Source of the DNA: Micromonospora coxensis
GTDB taxonomy: Bacteria; Actinomycetota; Actinomycetes; Mycobacteriales; Micromonosporaceae
Direction: 5' to 3'
Assembly: GCF_900090295.1 (NCBI RefSeq)
Contig: NZ_LT607753.1
Span: 3,162,001-3,226,000 of the forward strand
DNA length: 64,000 nt
Below the pieces are notes generated by a model. The model was given only the letters and a program-made list of their open reading frames with translations, made no database searches and had not been told where the DNA came from. Positions within the stretch are counted from its first letter, which is position 1, and every line of letters starts with the position of its first letter. This document shows positions 62,162 through 64,000 of the stretch, piece by piece. The translations under genes were made by a program, and so were the position numbers.

Positions 62162-63325
62162 ATGGACTTCGACCTCACCCCCGAGCAGGACCAGCTCCGC
62201 GACGCCGTACGGGCGCTCGGCCGCAGGTACGGTCACTCCTACTTCGTCGCGAAGGCGAAGTCGGGGGAACACACCACCGAGCTGTGGGAGGAAGCCGGCC
62301 GGCTCGGCTACCTCGGCGTCAACATTCCCACCGAGTACGGCGGCGGGGGCGGCGGCATCACCGAGCTGGCCATCGTCTGCGAGGAGCTGGCCGCGGCCGG
62401 CTGCCCGCTGCTGCTGCTGGTCGTCTCCCCCGCCATCGCCGCCACGGTCCTCGCCCGGCACGGCACCGAGGAGCAGCGCAAGCGCCACCTGCCCGGCCTG
62501 GCCGACGGCTCCCGGAAGATCGTCTTCGCGATCACCGAGCCGGACGCCGGATCGAACTTCCACCGGCTCGGCACGGTGGCCCGCCGCGACGGCGACGACT
62601 GGCTGCTCACCGGCCGCAAGGTCTACATCTCCGGCGTCGACGAGGCCCAGCACGTGCTGGTCGTCGCCCGTACCGAGGACGCCACCACCGGCAAGCTCAA
62701 GCCGGCCCTGTTCCTCGTCCCCACCGACGCGCCGGGCCTCGAACGCGCCAAGCTGGACATGGAGATCCTCTCCCCGGAGAACCAGTTCCTGCTCTACCTG
62801 GACGACGTGCGGCTGCCCGCCGACGCGCTGGTCGGCGAGTCGCTGGACGCCGGCCTGCCGGCGCTCTTCGCCGGGCTCAACCCGGAGCGGATCACGGTCG
62901 CCGCGATGGGCGCCGGCACCGGCCGGTACGCGATCGAGCGCGCCAGCGAGTACACCGCCACCCGCCGGATCTGGGGCGGCCGGAGCATCGGCTCCCACCA
63001 GGGCGTCGCGCACCCCCTCGCGCACGCGGCGGTGCAGGTGGAACTCGCCCGACTGATGATCCACAAGGCGGCCACCCTGTACGACGCCGGCCGCGACCTG
63101 GAGGCCGGCGTCTCCGGCAACATGGCCAAGTACGCCGCCGGCGAGGCCGCCGCGCTCGCCGTGGACACCGCCGTGCAGGCGCTCGGCGGGGCGGGCATGA
63201 CCACCGAGTACGGGGTGGCCACCCTGCTCGGAGCGGTACGCGCCGGCCGGATCGCCCCGGTCAGCCGGGAGATGATCCTCAACTTCGTCGCCCAGCACGT
63301 CCTCGGTCAGGACAAGTCGTACTGA
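62162..63325 (+). CDS. acyl-CoA dehydrogenase
   Basis: A 387-residue second acyl-CoA dehydrogenase of the operon, with MDFDLTPEQDQLRDAVRALG start, FAITEPDAGSNFHRL for FAD binding, and NPERITVAAMGAGTG supplying the likely catalytic Glu (about residue 242) in the isovaleryl-like position. GGAGGCCCCTCG precedes ATG 62162. Having two dehydrogenases, one before and one after the carboxylase genes, suggests two oxidation steps or two substrates. It converges on the last gene of the window. Confidence 0.92.
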   Translation: MDFDLTPEQDQLRDAVRALGRRYGHSYFVAKAKSGEHTTELWEEAGRLGYLGVNIPTEYGGGGGGITELAIVCEELAAAGCPLLLLVVSPAIAATVLARHGTEEQRKRHLPGLADGSRKIVFAITEPDAGSNFHRLGTVARRDGDDWLLTGRKVYISGVDEAQHVLVVARTEDATTGKLKPALFLVPTDAPGLERAKLDMEILSPENQFLLYLDDVRLPADALVGESLDAGLPALFAGLNPERITVAAMGAGTGRYAIERASEYTATRRIWGGRSIGSHQGVAHPLAHAAVQVELARLMIHKAATLYDAGRDLEAGVSGNMAKYAAGEAAALAVDTAVQALGGAGMTTEYGVATLLGAVRAGRIAPVSREMILNFVAQHVLGQDKSY

Positions 63326-63335
63326 CCGCCCCGGT

Positions 63336-64000
63336 TCACCGGACGACGCGGCAGGCGGCGTCGATCCGGTGCACCGGGCGCACCCGCCGGCCCATCCCCT
63401 CCAGCAGCGAGTCCTCGACGTGGAAGTCCCGCACCCGCAGCCGGTGCCGGGGCAGTTCCTCCTCGCTCGGGCAGAGCACCTGCGCCCGGACCTGGTCGAC
63501 CGGCACGTAGCGGACGCCGCCGCGCTCCTGCAGCAGCACGACGTTGACGTCGTCGACGGTGACCACGTGCCCCCGGACGTCCTCGGTGACCCCGGGGGCG
63601 GCCTCGACGGTGGTGACCGTCAACGGCAGGACGGGGGTGCTGATCACCGGCAGCGCCGCCCAGACCAGCATCGCCAGCACGGCCGCCTCGGTGATCGACG
63701 CCAGCGGCCGGATCACCGCCCCCGGCAGCGGGCCGGTGACCCCGAGCGCCAGCAGCGGCGGCGCGACGAGCAGCAGCAGCGCCAGCAGTTCGCCCTGCCG
63801 CCCGGCCTCGACGAGGGTGGGGGCGAGCAGCCAGGCGTACCCGGCGTACAGGGCCACCAGGATCAGCAGTCGCGGCACCCACTGCTCGTGCAGCCGCGCG
63901 GGGGTGAGCTGGAACGCGGCGACGAACGCCGGGATCAGCAGCGGCAGGTAGAGCAACTGCCAGGTGACCAGGGCGAGCAGGAAGCCGGCCAGCACGAACC
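63336..64000 (-). CDS. membrane protein, hypothetical; continues beyond window
   Basis: At least 219 residues. Four hydrophobic helices (about 3-30, 43-60, 72-90 and 97-120) precede a soluble domain with VRGHVVTVDDVNVVLLQERG and YVPVDQVRAQVLCPSEEELP, perhaps a small beta domain; the C-terminus ends in RIDAACRVVR. A GTG lies at 63995 but the frame is still open to the window end, so the true start may lie outside. Not recognised; it stands beside the catabolic operon in convergent orientation. Confidence 0.6.
   Translation of the reverse strand, partial: FVLAGFLLALVTWQLLYLPLLIPAFVAAFQLTPARLHEQWVPRLLILVALYAGYAWLLAPTLVEAGRQGELLALLLLVAPPLLALGVTGPLPGAVIRPLASITEAAVLAMLVWAALPVISTPVLPLTVTTVEAAPGVTEDVRGHVVTVDDVNVVLLQERGGVRYVPVDQVRAQVLCPSEEELPRHRLRVRDFHVEDSLLEGMGRRVRPVHRIDAACRVVR

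Overview
The window reads as chromosomal DNA of a high-GC actinobacterium, most likely a Micromonosporaceae member (Micromonospora/Salinispora type). Third codon positions are strongly G/C, GTG starts and 4-bp ATGA/GTGA gene overlaps are frequent, and the gene order is typically actinobacterial. The order ppa-dacB-metalloprotease-tilS-hpt-ftsH-folE-folP-folB-folK-DUF3180 and the set marP-Nudix-TlpA-nth-crp correspond to the Rv3605c-Rv3628c and Rv3671c-Rv3676 neighbourhoods of Mycobacterium tuberculosis, with material inserted between them.

Layout: (1) 1-2306, a MidA/NDUFAF7-type methyltransferase followed by an NADH dehydrogenase subunit D. (2) 2362-7592, an actinobacterial membrane/coiled-coil protein and an osmoprotectant ABC importer (binding protein and two permeases on minus, ATPase divergent on plus); the binding protein looks circularly permuted. 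(3) 7631-12287, membrane proteins and the folate genes folP-folB-folK-DUF3180 with 4-bp overlaps. (4) 12353-22521, a plus-strand operon for a type IV secretion-like apparatus (small membrane proteins, PrgI-like protein, VirB4-type ATPase, VirB6/TrbL-type channel, bitopic protein, transglycosylase/M23 peptidase) behind a roughly 250-nt leader with nested inverted repeats. The hydrolase gene is broken by an IS3-family element (19538-20821) with a 3-bp target duplication; removing the element and one copy restores the frame. (5) 22527-26729, an NTF2-like membrane protein, an FtsK/SpoIIIE-related protein with a degenerate P-loop, a coupled 66-residue repeat peptide and a membrane protein. Regions 4 and 5 lie between folP and folE, which are normally adjacent.

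(6) 26918-38271, folE, ftsH, hpt, a 45-residue membrane peptide, a GlxA-type regulator, gamma-glutamyltransferase, tilS, a zinc metalloprotease, dacB and ppa. (7) 38325-45204, a partial type VII secretion locus (eccD, eccC, mycosin) without eccB, eccE or WXG100 genes. (8) 45245-53346, PAP2 phosphatase, marP-like protease, Nudix hydrolase, TlpA-like lipoprotein, nth, CapA-like lipoprotein, cbiZ, crp and a phosphoesterase. (9) 53406-53737, two arrays of 19-bp tandem repeats and a perfect 29-bp hairpin. (10) 53922-63325, a TetR-headed acyl-CoA catabolic operon (TIGR03084 protein, AtuA-like protein, two acyl-CoA dehydrogenases, both subunits of a biotin-dependent acyl-CoA carboxylase) that resembles branched-chain or isoprenoid acyl-CoA degradation. 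The window ends inside a minus-strand membrane protein gene.

The strongest candidates for something new are the T4SS-like locus inside the folate cluster (no relaxase or coupling protein visible, structured leader, IS-broken hydrolase), the permuted binding protein, the MidA-NuoD pairing, and the long AT-richer hairpin before the TetR gene. Functional calls come from recognising motifs and family patterns by eye; no database search was run.
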